DNA of 64,000 nt from Candidatus Physcousia equi (GTDB lineage Bacteria > Bacteroidota > Bacteroidia > Bacteroidales > Bacteroidaceae), in contig JAGHUD010000059.1 in assembly GCA_018065005.1 (NCBI GenBank), positions 31,087 through 95,086 on the forward strand, written 5' to 3'. How positions within the stretch are numbered: the first letter of the stretch is position 1; each line of letters opens with the position of its first letter. Under the pieces are notes generated by a model. It made no database searches. It saw only the letters and a program-made list of their open reading frames with translations, and was not told the DNA's origin. The position numbers were made by a program, and so were the translations under genes. Shown one piece after another: positions 36,535-45,183 of this stretch.

Positions 36535-38088
36535 TTAGATGAGGTTCTTGAGAAGAGAGGTGATGCTCACCTTGTCTTCAATGATGCTGCGCAGGTCGCT
36601 GATGGCTACGCGCTTCTGCTCCATGGTGTCACGGTCGCGCAGTGTGACGGTGTTATCCTCGAGCGTCTGCTGATCGACGGTGACACAATAGGGGCAACCG
36701 ATGGCGTCCATGCGGCGATAGCGCTTGCCTATCTGGTCTTTCTCTTCATACTTGCAGTTGAAGTGGAAACGGAGATCGTTGATGATTTCCTGGGCCTTTT
36801 CGGGCAGACCATCCTTCTTTGTGAGGGGGAAGACGGCAAGCTTGACAGGCGCAAGAGCTGCGGGCAGGTGAAGCACCGTGCGGGTCTGTCCGTCGGGAAG
36901 CTTCTGCTCTTCATAGCTGTGGCACATGATGCTGAGGAACATACGATCGACACCAATGGAGGTCTCGATGACGTATGGTGTGTAGCTCTCGTTGCGTTCG
37001 GGATCGAAATACTCGATCTTCTTGCCGCTGAACTTAGCATGCTGACCAAGGTCGAAGTTGGTGCGTGAGTGGATGCCTTCAACTTCTTTGAAGCCGAAGG
37101 GCATGTGGAACTCAATATCCGTGGCTGCGTTGGCATAGTGTGCCAGTTTGTCGTGGTCGTGGAAACGATAGTTCTCAGCGCCAAAACCAAGGTTCTGGTG
37201 CCACTTCATGCGTGTCTCCTTCCACTTGGCAAACCAATCGAGCTCTGTGCCGGGCTGGATGAAGAACTGCATCTCCATCTGCTCAAATTCGCGCATACGG
37301 AAGATGAACTGACGCGCTACAATCTCGTTGCGGAATGCCTTACCTATCTGAGCAATACCGAAGGGAAGCTTCATGCGACCGGTCTTCTGGACGTTGAGAT
37401 AGTTGACAAAGATGCCTTGAGCGGTCTCTGGACGAAGATAGATCTTGCTGGCGCCTTCTGCTGCAGCTCCCATCTCTGTCGAGAACATCAAATTGAACTG
37501 GCGCACGTCGGTCCAGTTGCGGGTGCCGCTGATGGGACATACGATTTCCTCGTCAAGAATAATCTGCTTCATGCCATCGAGATCAATGCCGCCATCTGCA
37601 TTCATGACGGTCTGGAAGCGCTCGTGGAGCTGATCGTATTTTTCCTGATTCTCCAACACACGGGCGTTGGTGGCACGGAACTGTGCTTCATCGAATGTGT
37701 CGCCGAACTTCTTGCGTGCTTTTTCTATTTCCTTCTGAATCTTATCCTCATACTTCGCCATCTGCTCTTCGATGAGAACGTCGGCACGATAGCGCTTCTT
37801 GGAATCACGATTGTCGATGAGGGGATCGTTGAATGCATCTACATGGCCGCTGGCCTTCCATGTGGTGGGATGCATGAAGATGGCTGCATCGATACCGACG
37901 ATGTTCTCGTGCAGCAGCACCATGCTCTGCCACCAGTATTGCTTGATGTTATTCTTCAACTCTACACCATTCTGACCATAGTCGTACACGGCTCCGAGTC
38001 CGTCGTAAATATCACTTGATGGGAAAACAAAGCCGTATTCTTTGCAGTGCGATACGATCTTCTTGAAAACTTCTTCTTGTTGTGCCAT
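36535..38088 (-). CDS. glyS: glycyl-tRNA synthetase
   Basis: 517 residues, single-chain class II alpha2-type enzyme (as in archaea, eukaryotes and many bacteria, unlike the alpha-beta E. coli form). N-terminal CKEYGFVFPSSDIYDGLGAV with the YGQNGVELKNN stretch, motif 2 region RPETAQGIFVNYLN, RNEIVARQFIFRMREFEQME, and a C-terminal anticodon-binding domain (ALAPVKLAVFPLTKKDGL). It charges tRNA-Gly. Promoter and leader share 23 nt with ndk. The FKBP lipoprotein gene follows it. Confidence 0.97.
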   Translation of the reverse strand: MAQQEEVFKKIVSHCKEYGFVFPSSDIYDGLGAVYDYGQNGVELKNNIKQYWWQSMVLLHENIVGIDAAIFMHPTTWKASGHVDAFNDPLIDNRDSKKRYRADVLIEEQMAKYEDKIQKEIEKARKKFGDTFDEAQFRATNARVLENQEKYDQLHERFQTVMNADGGIDLDGMKQIILDEEIVCPISGTRNWTDVRQFNLMFSTEMGAAAEGASKIYLRPETAQGIFVNYLNVQKTGRMKLPFGIAQIGKAFRNEIVARQFIFRMREFEQMEMQFFIQPGTELDWFAKWKETRMKWHQNLGFGAENYRFHDHDKLAHYANAATDIEFHMPFGFKEVEGIHSRTNFDLGQHAKFSGKKIEYFDPERNESYTPYVIETSIGVDRMFLSIMCHSYEEQKLPDGQTRTVLHLPAALAPVKLAVFPLTKKDGLPEKAQEIINDLRFHFNCKYEEKDQIGKRYRRMDAIGCPYCVTVDQQTLEDNTVTLRDRDTMEQKRVAISDLRSIIEDKVSITSLLKNLI

Positions 38089-38109
38089 TGTTCTAATTGT
38101 ATGAATTCA

Positions 38110-38132
38110 TATTTCGCGTGCAAAGATACAAA
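38110..38132 (-). promoter_or_regulatory. glyS promoter and leader, shared with ndk
   Basis: Contains TATCTTTG (38121-38128, minus strand) followed by GCACGCGAAATA, identical over 23 nt to 27563-27585. The predicted leader is about 25 nt. Confidence 0.55.
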
Positions 38133-38183
38133 GAAATGATGAAAAATGAGATAAAAGCTGCAAGAAACTTGAAGATAGGACAT

Positions 38184-38231
38184 AAAAAAATGTTTGACAC
38201 TCCCCTTTGAAAAAAGGATGGGTGTCAAACA
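38184..38231 (-). terminator. terminator of first OmpA gene
   Basis: Stem TGTTTGACAC (38191-38200) / GTGTCAAACA (38222-38231) with further inner pairing. On the minus strand a run of seven T follows (complement of 38184-38190). Confidence 0.88.
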
Positions 38232-38299
38232 TGAATGCGTCAAACGCTCGCTATTTCATTTAGAATATCACTGTGCGCCTGCTACTATACATTATTATA

Positions 38300-39613
38300 T
38301 TATTGCACGCGCACGCGACGCTCGGTGGTTCTGAACTTCTTGTTCACTACCTTCTGAGGATCACTGTAGACGCCGTGACCGGTGATGATGCTCACGCGGT
38401 TCTTGTCGTTGTCTTCGGGATAGGGCTGAACGGTGTCACCCTTCCATTCGACGTTTTTGATAATGCTGGGATCTACACCTTTGTTGATAAGAGCCTGACG
38501 TGTCTTCTCTGCACGCTGCTTTGAGTACTCCATGTTGAGCTTGGGATTACCGGTTCCTTTGTCTGCATAAGAAGTGATGGTGATTTCTGCATTCTTAACG
38601 CCCTTGAGGAACTCTGCCACTGCTGCAATCTGGGCATCTGTACTCTCTACGTCGCTTTCACGGATGGCGAAGAAGATGCGCTTGTCGATTTTGCGGTCCT
38701 TGTAGTCGTCAACATAAGTAACGTCGTCATACCAGGTCGTATCGATAACGGTTTCCCATACTTCTGGTTTGGGAGCTGGCTTCTTCTTGTAGCCAAACTT
38801 GAAGGCAAGACCGAGCTGAGCGGTGATCTGCCAGTCATCCGTGCCACTGATTTTGCTGTTGTAACGGTCAGAGAGGCTATTGGCTGCGACTTCAAGGTTG
38901 AGGCTTACGTTCTTGTGAAGATTCACATCAAGCATAGCTCCAACACGCGCATTGTGGCTGAAGCGTGTGCCATCCCAAGCGAAAGGCATGGTGTTCTTCA
39001 TCGCCAAGGCATCGGCATTGCTCCATGCCGTGTTCAAACCAATACCACCGATAAGGTAGGCGTTGACGGGATAGTAGTCCTTGCGACCAAAAAGGGTGCA
39101 GAGATTCACCATCAAGTCAAGATTCGTGGTGATGTATTTGTACTCGTAAGTCTTGCTCTCACCTGCTACGGTTTCGGTAACGGTCTTGTCCTGGAGCATA
39201 TATAATCTGCCTTGCTCGTCCTCGAACAATTCTACGACATTAGGATTGTCGGGTGTTTGACCAGGAAGGATTTGTCCGTTATTCTGGGTAACATCGACAT
39301 ATACGCGCTCCTGTGTTGTTGACTTAATCAACATGTCGCGACCTTTCACGCCTCCCTTGTTCCAATAGCCATTCACATGCAAACGAGCGCCGATGATGGG
39401 CGTGAACATAGCACCAAAACTGACGCTTGCCGTGGGCGTGATGAGCTTGGTCATGTCGTAGTTGGTCAGTGTGGTTTGAGCTCCACCCTGCAGTCCAACA
39501 AACATGTGTGGATAGGTCTTGCAATCGCGGCTGTCTACCACCTGTGCTGATACGGGAGCAGCAACGCAAGTGGCCATGAGAGCTACAGTTAAGAAATTCT
39601 TAAAGTTTTTCAT
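38300..39613 (-). CDS. OmpA-family outer-membrane protein (paralogue 1)
   Basis: 437 residues. Signal peptide 1-23 (MKNFKNFLTVALMATCVAA, cleavage near VSAQ). An eight-strand-type beta-barrel region (about 30-280) precedes a C-terminal OmpA peptidoglycan-binding domain (about 315-420) with ESTDAQIAAVAEFL, TSYADKGTGNPKLN and MEYSKQRAEKTRQALI; the Asp and Arg that bind diaminopimelate are recognisable. It tethers outer membrane to wall. Its neighbour at 39962-41116 is a clear paralogue. This copy has about 50 extra residues in a barrel loop (around 105-160) rich in Thr, Gln, Glu and Asp, probably surface exposed. Confidence 0.92.
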   Translation of the reverse strand: MKNFKNFLTVALMATCVAAPVSAQVVDSRDCKTYPHMFVGLQGGAQTTLTNYDMTKLITPTASVSFGAMFTPIIGARLHVNGYWNKGGVKGRDMLIKSTTQERVYVDVTQNNGQILPGQTPDNPNVVELFEDEQGRLYMLQDKTVTETVAGESKTYEYKYITTNLDLMVNLCTLFGRKDYYPVNAYLIGGIGLNTAWSNADALAMKNTMPFAWDGTRFSHNARVGAMLDVNLHKNVSLNLEVAANSLSDRYNSKISGTDDWQITAQLGLAFKFGYKKKPAPKPEVWETVIDTTWYDDVTYVDDYKDRKIDKRIFFAIRESDVESTDAQIAAVAEFLKGVKNAEITITSYADKGTGNPKLNMEYSKQRAEKTRQALINKGVDPSIIKNVEWKGDTVQPYPEDNDKNRVSIITGHGVYSDPQKVVNKKFRTTERRVRVQ

Positions 39614-39961
39614 ATCGTTTTGTTTATAGTTTATTTAGGTGGACAGATGCTTCTTTTCTCTTATTGCACTTGAGCATCGCTATTCCTATAATTGCTTTTG
39701 CTATTATAATATTGCTTTTGCTATTTTTATAATTGCTCAAAGCCTTTATTATAATAGCTTTTTGCAATAATAAAAATTGCCATTACAATTATTAAGATGA
39801 CGGTTTGCCACTATATAAACTGGCTGCTTGCTACTCATATAGGAATACGGCATGTGAGAAATACATTCGGCCTTTGTGGAAAAGCACAAGATTAAGCACC
39901 GAACTGGAAGGTATCACCCGATAATCACAGAAGTTGATTAAAAGAGAAGCATCTGTATTGA
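39614..39961. other. spacer between OmpA paralogues, AT-rich imperfect repeats
   Basis: 348 nt with no gene. At 39684-39782 it is very AT-rich, with two copies of ATTGCTTTTGCTAT exactly 20 nt apart (39691 and 39711) and looser variants built on ATAATTGC and AATAGC. I see no promoter that fits the consensus well for paralogue 1. Confidence 0.6.
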
Positions 39962-41116
39962 TTACTGTACGCGGACCTTACGTTCCTCGGTTCTGAACTT
40001 GCGGTTCGTCACCTTCTTCTGCTGTTTGTAGACACCATGACCACTGATGATGCTGACACGATTCTTTTCGTTGTCATCGGGATAAGGCTGAACGGTATCG
40101 CCCTTCCAGTCAACAACCTTAATCATGCTGGGATTAACGCCCATGCTAATAAGGACCTCTTGTGTCTTCTGAGCACGAAGCTTCGAATACTCCATGTTGA
40201 TTTTGGGGTTACCTGTACCCTTGTCGGCGTAAGCCGTTATGGTCACTTCGCCATCCTGAACGCCCTTAAGAAATTCTGCTACTGCAGCAAGCTGAGCGTC
40301 TGTGCTCTCAACGTCGCTCTCGCGAAGATCGAAGAATACACGACGGTCGATATTGCCATCCTTGTAGACATCGGTATAGCTGTCCTCGTCATACCAGATG
40401 GTGTCGATAACGGTGGTGTAGACGGGCTCTACTACGTGCTTCTCAACTTTTTTGTGTCCGAATTTTATGTTCAGACCAGCAAGGAGAACAAGCTGGTTGT
40501 TTACGGGCGCGAAAGTCTGGTGACCGCCTGCATGAACATTATAGGTGCCTTCGAGGTTAAGAGCGAGGTTCTTGCAGAGATTAAACTCAAGCTGCAGACC
40601 CGCACGACCGTTGAAAGCATCGCGCTTGTCCTTGTCGGCATGATAGATGTCGTAGATAGGTGCTTCTGTTGTCATGGTCAGCGCTTGCTTATTGTCCCAT
40701 GCATGGTAGTAGCCCAATCCACCAATGAAATACAGATTCACGGGGTAGTAATCCTTCTTGCCAAACAAAGTACAGAGATTCACAAGCACATCAGCACTCG
40801 TTGTGAGATACTTGAAGTCATAATAGTCCTTCTCACGCGAAAGCAAAGCGGTGGCTCCTGACTTGCTCCAGATGCCATTGAAGTTCAGACGGAGACCTAC
40901 AACAGGACTAAAAAAGTGACCAATGCTAAATGCAGCGGTGGGAGTGAAAGTCTTGTTGAAAGGATAGTCACAGTTGAATGTGTTCTGAACTCCTCCCTGA
41001 AGAGTAACAAACGTGTAGGGTGCAGGCTCCCAAGAGCGTTCATTCACTTGTGCAACCGCACTTGTCGACACACAAGTTGCCAATAGGGCTACCGCAATTT
41101 TGGAAAACTTTTTCAT
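39962..41116 (-). CDS. OmpA-family outer-membrane protein (paralogue 2)
   Basis: 384 residues, same architecture as the gene at 38300: signal peptide (MKKFSKIAVALLATCVSTSAVAQ), beta-barrel with VNLCTLFGKKDYYPVN shared almost unchanged, then an OmpA domain (ESTDAQLAAVAEFL, TAYADKGTGNPKIN, MEYSKLRAQKTQEVLI). The C-terminal 120 residues are nearly identical in the two proteins, whereas the barrels diverge, as expected of a tandem duplication with changing surface loops. It has its own strong promoter. It binds peptidoglycan and stabilises the envelope; other roles, such as adhesion, cannot be judged. Confidence 0.92.
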   Translation of the reverse strand: MKKFSKIAVALLATCVSTSAVAQVNERSWEPAPYTFVTLQGGVQNTFNCDYPFNKTFTPTAAFSIGHFFSPVVGLRLNFNGIWSKSGATALLSREKDYYDFKYLTTSADVLVNLCTLFGKKDYYPVNLYFIGGLGYYHAWDNKQALTMTTEAPIYDIYHADKDKRDAFNGRAGLQLEFNLCKNLALNLEGTYNVHAGGHQTFAPVNNQLVLLAGLNIKFGHKKVEKHVVEPVYTTVIDTIWYDEDSYTDVYKDGNIDRRVFFDLRESDVESTDAQLAAVAEFLKGVQDGEVTITAYADKGTGNPKINMEYSKLRAQKTQEVLISMGVNPSMIKVVDWKGDTVQPYPDDNEKNRVSIISGHGVYKQQKKVTNRKFRTEERKVRVQ

Positions 41117-41160
41117 CTTTTTCGTATTTTAAATTTTCAATTTATCGAATTAAAGACTGA

Positions 41161-41192
41161 CAAAATTACGAAATTTAACTATTGCGCGCAAA
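41161..41192 (-). promoter_or_regulatory. promoter of OmpA paralogue 2
   Basis: The minus strand reads TTTG (41189-41192), 20 nt, TAATTTTG (41161-41168). It is a close consensus match about 45 nt before the start codon. Confidence 0.7.
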
Positions 41193-41273
41193 TTTTTCTA
41201 CTTTTTTTTAGATTTTGATGGTAAAAAAAAGATAAAATACATAATGTTATGCATCATTATAAAATAAAATATG

Positions 41274-41281
41274 TAACTTTG
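41274..41281 (+). promoter_or_regulatory. -7 box of the GNAT gene
   Basis: TAACTTTG, predicted start near 41287. This places the ATG at 41293 almost on the transcription start and favours the ATG at 41311 as the translation start. The region is divergent from the OmpA promoter. Confidence 0.6.
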
Positions 41282-41310
41282 CGTGATATTATATGCACAA
41301 AAGAATAACT

Positions 41311-42471
41311 ATGAGCACATCACAACTCATCGTAAAACCGGTCGAAAACCGCAGAGACCTAAAGAAATTTATTCGATTCAATTACGAGCTTTATAAGAAC
41401 AACCCCTATGCAGTGCCTGATTTGCTGGAGGATTTGCTCGACACATTTAATCCCAAGAAGAACGCCGCTTATGACTTTTGTCGGTCGCAGCTCTTTCTGG
41501 CATGGCGTGATGGGAAAATAGTGGGTCGTGTTGCAGCCATCATCAATGACCGCGCCAACGAAACCTGGAACACCAAGAACGTGCGCTTCGGGTGGATAGA
41601 TTTCATCGACGACATTGAAGTGAGTCGCGCCCTCATTGACGTGGTGAGCGAATGGGGAAAGCAGCAAGGCATGACACACATTGTAGGTCCGCTCGGATTT
41701 ACGGATATGGATCCCGAAGGAATGCTCGTGGAAGGATATGACCGACTTTCCACCATGTCTACGATCTACAACTACCCCTATTACCCCGAGCACATTGCAC
41801 AACTCGGTTTTGAGAAAGAAGTGGGATGGGTGGAACGCCTTGTCACCGTGCCGCACGCCGGCCATCACGCGCAAGACGACAAATACTTCCGCGTAGCAAA
41901 AGTCGTAGAAAAACGTCTCAACCTGAAGACAGTCAAGTTCAGGAACCTCAATGACATCAAGAGGGGAAACTATGCACACAAGATTTTCGACGTCATCAAC
42001 CGGTCGTATGCGCCACTGTATGGTTTCAGCAAGTTGATGGAACGACAGATTGATTCTTACGCCGAAAATTATCTTCGTTTCATCGACATGAGACTGCTGA
42101 CCGTCATTGAAAACGAAGAAGGTGAAGTTGTTGCCATTGGTATCGGCATGGGGTCGCTCTCGCACGCCATCCAAAAAGCAAAATCCAAGATCTTTCCTTT
42201 CGGATGGGTTCCGCTGCTCAAGGCTCTGAAATGCGAGAAGCATCGCTCGGAGTATCTGGACCTTCTGCTCGTAGGCGTTGTGCCCGAATATCAGGGAAAG
42301 GGCGTCAATGCCATGCTTTTCGCCGACCTCATCCCCATTGCTCAAAAGATGGGCTTCAAGTGGGGCGAGACGCACTGTCAGCTCGAAGACAATGACAAGA
42401 GCCAGGATCAATGGGCTTACCTGGAATGCGAGATTCACAAGAGAAGAAATTGCTACAAGAAAAAACTCTAA
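41311..42471 (+). CDS. GNAT-fold acyltransferase-like protein
   Basis: 386 residues from ATG at 41311, chosen because the promoter box at 41274-41281 would leave only about 6 nt before the ATG at 41293. The protein looks like a Bacteroidetes GNAT-fold family: LFLAWRDGKIVGRVAAIIND resembles the central GNAT strands near residue 60, and a second GNAT-like part lies near LDLLLVGVVPEYQGKGVNAML (read in parts), where QGKGVNAM fits the acetyl-CoA pyrophosphate loop. Substrate unknown. Its last codons CTC TAA form the first unit of a 19-nt tandem array that fills the spacer to parE. Confidence 0.75.
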   Translation: MSTSQLIVKPVENRRDLKKFIRFNYELYKNNPYAVPDLLEDLLDTFNPKKNAAYDFCRSQLFLAWRDGKIVGRVAAIINDRANETWNTKNVRFGWIDFIDDIEVSRALIDVVSEWGKQQGMTHIVGPLGFTDMDPEGMLVEGYDRLSTMSTIYNYPYYPEHIAQLGFEKEVGWVERLVTVPHAGHHAQDDKYFRVAKVVEKRLNLKTVKFRNLNDIKRGNYAHKIFDVINRSYAPLYGFSKLMERQIDSYAENYLRFIDMRLLTVIENEEGEVVAIGIGMGSLSHAIQKAKSKIFPFGWVPLLKALKCEKHRSEYLDLLLVGVVPEYQGKGVNAMLFADLIPIAQKMGFKWGETHCQLEDNDKSQDQWAYLECEIHKRRNCYKKKL

Positions 42472-42634
42472 GCTTGCTTAACTACTCTAAGCCAGCCTAA
42501 ACTCTCAAAGCCCGTTTAAACTCTTTAAGCCCGCTTAAACTCCCTAAACCTGCCTAAACTCTCTAAGCCCGCTTAAACTCTCTAAACCTACCTAATCGCC
42601 ATAAACCCTCCTAACCACTCTAAACCTGCCTAAA
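42466..42634. repeat. tandem array, 9 units of about 19 nt, overlapping a stop codon
   Basis: Units start at 42466, 42485, 42502, 42521, 42540, 42559, 42578, 42597 and 42616; all are 19 nt apart except one of 17. Consensus CTCTCTAAACCYGCYTAAA. The first unit contains the last Leu codon and stop of the GNAT gene. The array ends 38 nt before the parE start. It has no relation in sequence to the 19-nt array at 19421. Confidence 0.93.
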
Positions 42635-42672
42635 CCACCACCGCTACCCTATCCGGTACAGCGAGAAACAGC

Positions 42673-44724
42673 ATGACAATGAAAAAAGACAACGAAACGC
42701 TCGACAACACCCCACTCCCCCTCTCACAAGAAGGAAACGCAGCGTCAGTGGCATACACCGACGACAACATACGCCATCTCTCTGACATGGAGCACATCCG
42801 TCTTCGTCCGGGTATGTATATCGGAAGAATGGGTGACGGATCGCATCAGGAGGATGGCATCTACGTTCTCCTAAAAGAAGTGCTTGATAACTGTATCGAC
42901 GAGTTCAAGATGAATGCAGGCAAACGCATTGAAGTGAACATTGAAGACCAGTTGCGCGTTTCCATCCGCGACTATGGTCGTGGCATACCCTTGGGCAAAC
43001 TCATCGAAGCTGTGTCAAAGCTGAACACCGGTGGCAAGTATGATTCGAAGGCATTCAAGAAGTCTGTCGGACTGAACGGTGTCGGTCTCAAGGCCGTCAA
43101 TGCGCTCAGTCTGAACTTTGAAGTGCGAAGCCACCGAGACGGTCAGATGCGCAGAGCCGTCTTCCATCAGGGTGACCTCCAAAACGACACGACCGAAACA
43201 ACAGAAGAAGAGAACGGAACCTACGTCTTCTTCGAGCCCGATGCTTCGTTGTTCAAGCACTATACGTTCCAGAACGAGTTCATAGAAACACTTCTTCGCA
43301 ACTACACCTACCTGAACACAGGCCTCGCCATCATCATGAATGGTCGGCGCATCATCTCGCGCAACGGTCTTTCCGACCTTCTGTCCGACCGCATGACCTC
43401 CCCCACCCTCTATGATGTGGTCCACCTTTCTGGCGATGACATAGAAATAGCCTTCACACATTGTCGACAGAATGGTGAAGAGTACTACTCCTTCGTAAAC
43501 GGACAGCACACAACTTTGGGAGGAACGCACCAAGCAGCATTCAAGAAATACATTGCAGAAGTCATCAAGGACTACAGTGGAAAGAACTACGAATACCCAG
43601 ACATCCGCAACGGCATCGTCGCAGCCATCTCCATCAACATCCAAGAGCCCCTCTTTGAGTCGCAGACCAAGATTAAGCTTGGATCGACGACCACAGAGCC
43701 TGATGGCGGCATCTCCATAGACAAGTTCATTGGCGATTTCGTGAAAGAGCAAGTCGACAACTTTCTGCATCGCAACACAGACGTTGCCGAAATCATACTG
43801 CAGAAGGTGCAAGAGAGCGAGCGCGAGCGCAAAGCCATGGCGGGAGTTGCCAAGAAAGCCCGCGAGATGTCGAAAAAGGCAAACATGCACAACCGCAAGC
43901 TGCGCGACTGCAGGGTGCACCTCAGCGATGCCAAAGGAGATCTGAAAGAAGAATCGTGCATCTTCATCACCGAGGGAGACTCTGCAAGCGGTTCCATCAC
44001 AAAGAGTCGCGACGTGAACACCCAAGCCGTCTTCTCGCTGCGAGGCAAGCCGCTCAACTGTTATGGCATGACAAAGAAGGTATGCTATGAGAACGAAGAG
44101 TTCAACCTTCTTCAGGCTGCCCTTGACATAGAAGACGGCATCGACACGCTGCGCTACAACAAGGTCATTGTAGCCACTGATGCCGATGTCGATGGCATGC
44201 ACATCCGCCTCCTGATGATCACCTTCTTCCTGCAGTTCTTCCCTGAATTGGTCAAGAAAGGACACGTCTACATCCTGCAAACGCCCCTCTTCCGTGTCCG
44301 CAACCGCAAGACGAAACTCGGCAAGAAACGCGTTGAGCAAATCGAAGCAAGCGTGAAGCAACAAGAGGACGACGATGAAAGCCGCGGTCCAAGACTGAAC
44401 ATCTCCTTCTCTGGCGACCAAGTGACCCAATATTGCTATTCGGAAGAAGAGCGCCTCCAGGCAATCAATGCCCTCGGCCCCGATCCAGAGATCACCCGCT
44501 TCAAAGGTTTAGGTGAGATTTCGCCCGACGAGTTCAAACACTTCATCGGTCCAGACATACGCCTTGAGCAAGTCTCTCTTCTCAAGAGCGACCAGGTTGC
44601 CTCCTTGCTCGAATACTATATGGGCAAGAACACCATGGACCGTCAGAACTTCATCATTGACAACCTTGTCATCGAAGAAGACCTTGCCGAGGAAGAGCAA
44701 GAAGAAAAGGAATACAATATCTAA
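42673..44724 (+). CDS. parE: DNA topoisomerase IV subunit B
   Basis: 683 residues, type IIA topoisomerase ATPase/TOPRIM subunit. The GHKL ATPase has [36 protein letters not shown] and [14 protein letters not shown]. The TOPRIM domain has [22 protein letters not shown] and the metal-binding [10 protein letters not shown]. With ParC it decatenates replicated chromosomes. GyrB is the alternative; the sequence resembles Bacteroidetes ParE from memory, and parC is not adjacent. The N-terminal 25 residues are low complexity, so the true start could be slightly later (ATG at 42679). The gene is first in the parE-coaD-S41-ybeY-mfd run. Confidence 0.88.
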   Translation: MTMKKDNETLDNTPLPLSQEGNAASVAYTDDNIRHLSDMEHIRLRPGMYIGRMGDGSHQEDGIYVLLKEVLDNCIDEFKMNAGKRIEVNIEDQLRVSIRDYGRGIPLGKLIEAVSKLNTGGKYDSKAFKKSVGLNGVGLKAVNALSLNFEVRSHRDGQMRRAVFHQGDLQNDTTETTEEENGTYVFFEPDASLFKHYTFQNEFIETLLRNYTYLNTGLAIIMNGRRIISRNGLSDLLSDRMTSPTLYDVVHLSGDDIEIAFTHCRQNGEEYYSFVNGQHTTLGGTHQAAFKKYIAEVIKDYSGKNYEYPDIRNGIVAAISINIQEPLFESQTKIKLGSTTTEPDGGISIDKFIGDFVKEQVDNFLHRNTDVAEIILQKVQESERERKAMAGVAKKAREMSKKANMHNRKLRDCRVHLSDAKGDLKEESCIFITEGDSASGSITKSRDVNTQAVFSLRGKPLNCYGMTKKVCYENEEFNLLQAALDIEDGIDTLRYNKVIVATDADVDGMHIRLLMITFFLQFFPELVKKGHVYILQTPLFRVRNRKTKLGKKRVEQIEASVKQQEDDDESRGPRLNISFSGDQVTQYCYSEEERLQAINALGPDPEITRFKGLGEISPDEFKHFIGPDIRLEQVSLLKSDQVASLLEYYMGKNTMDRQNFIIDNLVIEEDLAEEEQEEKEYNI

Positions 44725-44729
44725 CCGCC

Positions 44730-45173
44730 ATGACCAGAGTGCTCTTTCCGGGAAGTTTCAACCCCTTCACCAAAGGACATGCCGACATTGTAGCGCGAGC
44801 CATGCGTCTCTTCGACGAGGTGATTGTGGCAGTGGGATATAACGAAAACAAGTCAAAGCGTCTTGCTGACATCGAAAGCAGGATGGAAACCATACGCCAT
44901 CTTTATGCCGACAAGACACAGGTACGGGTTGTTTGTTACAGCGGTCTCACCACTGAAATCGCCGCCGAGCTTCATGCCAACGCCATCCTTCGCTCCGTTC
45001 GCTCTGTTAAGGACTACGAATACGAATTGCAGATGGCAGACATCAACCACCGCCTCACGGGCATCGAGACCATTATCCTCTTTGCCCGTCCCGAATATGC
45101 CAGCATTTCATCCTCCGTTGTGCGCGAACTTCAGCACTTCGGACACGACATCACAGAATTTCTTCCAGACTAA
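44730..45173 (+). CDS. coaD: phosphopantetheine adenylyltransferase
   Basis: 147 residues. It transfers AMP from ATP to 4'-phosphopantetheine, the penultimate step of coenzyme A synthesis. The nucleotidyltransferase motif FPGSFNPFTKGHADI with its two-residue variant of HxGH, the segment RSVRSVKDYEYELQMA, and the C-terminal ISSSVVREL are diagnostic. It lies 5 nt after parE and 10 nt before the S41 protease gene. A second HxGH-type nucleotidyltransferase in the window, nadD at 62.2 kb, is distinct. Confidence 0.96.
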   Translation: MTRVLFPGSFNPFTKGHADIVARAMRLFDEVIVAVGYNENKSKRLADIESRMETIRHLYADKTQVRVVCYSGLTTEIAAELHANAILRSVRSVKDYEYELQMADINHRLTGIETIILFARPEYASISSSVVRELQHFGHDITEFLPD

Positions 45174-45183
45174 CAGATAAAAC

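Noticed and set aside
43015-44430. Long minus-strand open frame (471 codons) inside parE
   Set aside because: It lies opposite a well-supported topoisomerase gene, has no recognisable motifs and reflects codon bias of the real gene.
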